64,000 bases of DNA, taken from the NCBI RefSeq assembly GCF_022662375.1, contig NZ_JAKNQL010000008.1, positions 186,001-250,000 of the forward strand, in the 5' to 3' direction. Positions 61,884-64,000 of the stretch are shown piece after piece. The stretch's first letter is position 1. Every line of letters starts with the position of its first letter. Below the pieces are notes generated by a model. The model had not been told where the DNA came from. It did no database searches and saw nothing but the letters and a program-made list of their open reading frames with translations. Position numbers and translations under genes: made by a program. The stretch comes from Pseudomonas sp. CROZ-RG-20F-R04-15. GTDB taxonomy: Bacteria > Pseudomonadota > Gammaproteobacteria > Pseudomonadales > Pseudomonadaceae.

Positions 61884-61925
61884 GTGCAAACGTTTGCGTA
61901 ACGTCGATACCAACGTTTTCGTAAC
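61884..61925. promoter_or_regulatory. Two LacI/PurR-type operators before tsx
   Basis: GTGCAAACGTTTGCGT (61884-61899) holds the perfect palindrome GCAAACGTTTGC and matches the PurR-type consensus CGCAAACGTTTGCG closely. A weaker copy, CCAACGTTTTCGT, follows at 61910-61922, about two helical turns away. The likely binder is a LacI-family purine or ribonucleoside regulator, which fits the nucleoside genes downstream. Confidence 0.6.
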
Positions 61926-61980
61926 AAAACCGTACAAGCCCACGGAACACGGGCCTCGATCCGCAAAAAAAGGACTTTGA

Positions 61981-62940
61981 ATGCACGCCGCCTCGCCTTT
62001 TCGCGCACCTTTTGCGCGCACGCTCGCTGTTTCCCTGCTACTGACCGGCGTTACCGGACTTCTCAGCCAAAGCGTTCTCGCGCAACCAGCGCCCGCCGAA
62101 GAATCTGCCCAGGGCGAAGCCCTCAGCCCCGAAGCCAGCCCGCCAAAAAAAGGTGCGTACCTGTCGGACTGGTACAACCAGGATCTGATGCTGATCGGCA
62201 GCAAGGACATCAGCTTCGGCCCGCAACCGGCCGACGATATCTATCTGGAATACGAGTACTTCGGCCGCAAAGGTCCGTTCGAACTGTACGGTTATGTCGA
62301 CATTCCGAAGATCTTCAACATCGGCAACAGCCACGACAAAGGTGTGTGGGATCACGGCTCGCCAGTGTTCATGGAACACGAACCGCGCATCTCCATCGAC
62401 TACCTCGCCGGCCGCAGCCTGGCCATTGGTCCGTTCAAGGAATGGTACGTCGCGTTCGACTGGATCTACGACCACGGCAGCCGCAAAGAGAACCGCGCCA
62501 ACACCCTCTACAGTGGTTTCGGCACCGACATCGATACGCACTCGCGGGTCAACCTGTCGGCCAACCTCTATGGTCGCTACCAGTGGGAAAACTACGGTGC
62601 GAGCAATGAATATTCGTGGGACGGCTACCGCGCACAACTCAAGTACATCGTGCCGATCGACAAATTCAGCAACGGCGCCTCACTGACTTACATCGGCTTC
62701 ACCAACTTCGATTTCGGCTCGGACATGCACAAGGACAACCCGGCGCGCACCGCCAACGCGACGGTGGCGACCAACGTGTTGCTCTACTCGTTCACCCATT
62801 TGCGCTTCACGTTGGTGGGACGTTATTTCCACAACGGCGGTAACTGGGAGGACGGCAGCGAGCTGAATTTTGGCGACGGCAATTTCCGCGCGCGTTCCAA
62901 CGGCTGGGGTTACTACGCCGGCGTCGGTTATCAGTTCTGA
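61981..62940 (+). CDS. tsx: Nucleoside-specific outer-membrane channel, Tsx family
   Basis: 319 residues. The signal peptide (SLLLTGVTGLLSQSVLA) is followed by a linker and the Tsx barrel: LSDWYNQDLMLIGSKDISFG, DDIYLEYEYFGRKGPFELYG, then PRISIDYLAGRSLAIGPFKE, and a C-terminal YYAGVGYQF. It lets nucleosides cross the outer membrane. It has a longer signal and linker than E. coli Tsx (294 residues). The next gene starts 15 bases after its stop; both are controlled by the operators upstream. Confidence 0.93.
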   Translation: MHAASPFRAPFARTLAVSLLLTGVTGLLSQSVLAQPAPAEESAQGEALSPEASPPKKGAYLSDWYNQDLMLIGSKDISFGPQPADDIYLEYEYFGRKGPFELYGYVDIPKIFNIGNSHDKGVWDHGSPVFMEHEPRISIDYLAGRSLAIGPFKEWYVAFDWIYDHGSRKENRANTLYSGFGTDIDTHSRVNLSANLYGRYQWENYGASNEYSWDGYRAQLKYIVPIDKFSNGASLTYIGFTNFDFGSDMHKDNPARTANATVATNVLLYSFTHLRFTLVGRYFHNGGNWEDGSELNFGDGNFRARSNGWGYYAGVGYQF

Positions 62941-62955
62941 ATCAAGGAGTTTTTC

Positions 62956-63978
62956 ATGCAAGCAATGATGCGTTTGACCTTGGCCAGCGCGGCCCTGCTC
63001 TCCTCCACCGCGTGGGCCGCCGAGGCACCGATCCAACCGAAAGTCGTGCTGATCACCATGTTCGCCCCCGAGGCACAACACTGGATCGATCGCCTGGAGT
63101 TGAAACAGGAAATCCGCGTGCCGGGCCTGTCCGCCGAGTACCCGAGCATCCGCTGCAACGCGCAGCAGGTATGTCTGTTGACCACCGGCATGGGCCAGAC
63201 CAACGCAGCCGCGTCGACATTGGCGCTGGCCTTGTCGCCGAAATTCGACCTGCGCAAAAGCTACTTCTTGATCGCGGGTATCGCTGGCATCAGTCCGAAA
63301 CACGGGACCATCGGCACCGCCGCATGGGCGCATTATCTGGTGGAATTCGGCACGCAATGGGAGATCGATTCGCGCGATGTGCCATCGAGCTGGCCGACCG
63401 GGTATCTGGGCATCAACACCAAAAGCCCGAACGAAAAACCGCCGCTGGATTACAAGACTGAAGTGTTCGAACTCAACCCGGCGTTGCAAGCCAAGGCGTT
63501 CGCCCTGAGTCATAAAGTCGAGCTGAGCGAAAGCAAGGAATCGGCCGCGTGGCGCCTGAAATATCCGTCAGCTCCGGCCAATCAACCACCGGTGGTGACG
63601 CGCTGCGACACACTGGCCGGCAACACCTGGTTTTCCGGCACGCGCCTGAGCGAACGGGCCGAGGTCTGGACCCAACTGCTGACCGACAACAAGGGCGAAT
63701 ACTGCACGACGCAGCAGGAAGACAACTCGACTTATGAGGCGCTGCTGCGTGCCGGTCGCGAGGGTCTGGTCGACGTGCAACGTCTGGCCGTGGTGCGCGC
63801 TGGCTCCGACTTTGATCGCCCGGAACCGGGTGGCAGTGAAGTGGACAACTTGCTCAAGTACGCCGATCAGGGTGGGTTTGTGCCGGCGCTGGAAAACCTC
63901 TATCGCGCGGGTAATCCGCTGGTGCAGGACATTCTGAAAAACTGGTCGGCGTGGGAGAACGGCGTGCCGCAATCCTGA
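62956..63978 (+). CDS. Purine nucleoside permease / NUP family protein
   Basis: 340 residues. The signal peptide MRLTLASAALLSSTAWA makes it periplasmic. The body is the NUP family (first known as a purine nucleoside permease in Candida), related to nucleoside phosphorylases: KVVLITMFAPEAQHWIDRLE, CLLTTGMGQTNAAASTLALA, YFLIAGIAGISPKHGTIGTA and DFDRPEPGGSEVDNLLKYAD. It probably binds or cleaves nucleosides after passage through Tsx, rather than being a membrane carrier, since it has no membrane helices. AAGGAG precedes the ATG. Second gene of the tsx operon. Confidence 0.9.
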   Translation: MQAMMRLTLASAALLSSTAWAAEAPIQPKVVLITMFAPEAQHWIDRLELKQEIRVPGLSAEYPSIRCNAQQVCLLTTGMGQTNAAASTLALALSPKFDLRKSYFLIAGIAGISPKHGTIGTAAWAHYLVEFGTQWEIDSRDVPSSWPTGYLGINTKSPNEKPPLDYKTEVFELNPALQAKAFALSHKVELSESKESAAWRLKYPSAPANQPPVVTRCDTLAGNTWFSGTRLSERAEVWTQLLTDNKGEYCTTQQEDNSTYEALLRAGREGLVDVQRLAVVRAGSDFDRPEPGGSEVDNLLKYADQGGFVPALENLYRAGNPLVQDILKNWSAWENGVPQS

Positions 63979-64000
63979 GCTAAACACAGTAAAAATGTGG

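Overview
The window is chromosomal DNA of a Pseudomonas, most likely of the fluorescens/koreensis group. The evidence is high GC throughout, an AmpR/AmpC pair close to the P. aeruginosa one, Pseudomonas-type small proteins (DUF6124, an EGGSDRL-repeat protein), and more than a dozen copies of the intergenic REP palindrome GTGGGAGCGAGCCTGCTCGC. I see no rRNA, tRNA, CRISPR array, IS element or prophage. Genes are dense and mostly intact; one gene is cut by the left edge.

Layout. 1-3.7 kb: a truncated exported protein, the tRNA hydroxylase trhP (yegQ), and a LysR regulator divergent from an EamA exporter. 4.1-7.9 kb: a D-glucarate cassette (FadR-type GntR regulator, gudP, gudD) whose divergent promoters carry visible operator motifs. 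8.1-10.3 kb: divergent ampR-ampC. 10.4-11.2 kb: two small Pseudomonas proteins behind a structured leader that ends in an intrinsic terminator. 11.4-24 kb: mixed chromosomal genes (orphan AAA ATPase, DUF4174, GNAT, TauE, MFS, lipoprotein, periplasmic mutarotase, aldo/keto reductase, DUF1810, DNA polymerase II, CBS protein, GST).

24-35.8 kb: an uptake island. A gene-poor AT-richer stretch with an exact sigma-54 promoter precedes tonB-exbB-exbD, then a TonB-dependent receptor, then yejABEF (binding protein, two permeases, double ATPase). Together these could carry a peptide-like substrate from outside the cell to the cytoplasm. 35.9-38.4 kb: DUF3455, an ECF sigma factor with its anti-sigma factor, and an exported protein made almost entirely of seven 13-residue repeats. 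38.4-50.7 kb: DUF1615 lipoprotein, a siderophore receptor, a FAD monooxygenase, a cysteine-type hemB, a GST, a putative HExxH metallopeptidase effector, a histidine phosphatase, and the selD-mnmH operon. 50.9-61.5 kb: a 3506-residue autotransporter with an 86-residue (258-bp) repeat. 61.9-64 kb: tsx plus a nucleoside phosphorylase/permease-family gene, preceded by LacI/PurR-type operator palindromes.

Most interesting, in my reading: the leader at 10999-11193, which has two mutually exclusive pairings, one of them with the terminator loop; the sigma-54-linked TonB/Yej island; the repeat peptide beside the ECF pair; the metallopeptidase effector; and a REP element that has become the C-terminus of YejF. 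All functional statements rest on sequence reading and family knowledge; no searches were run.
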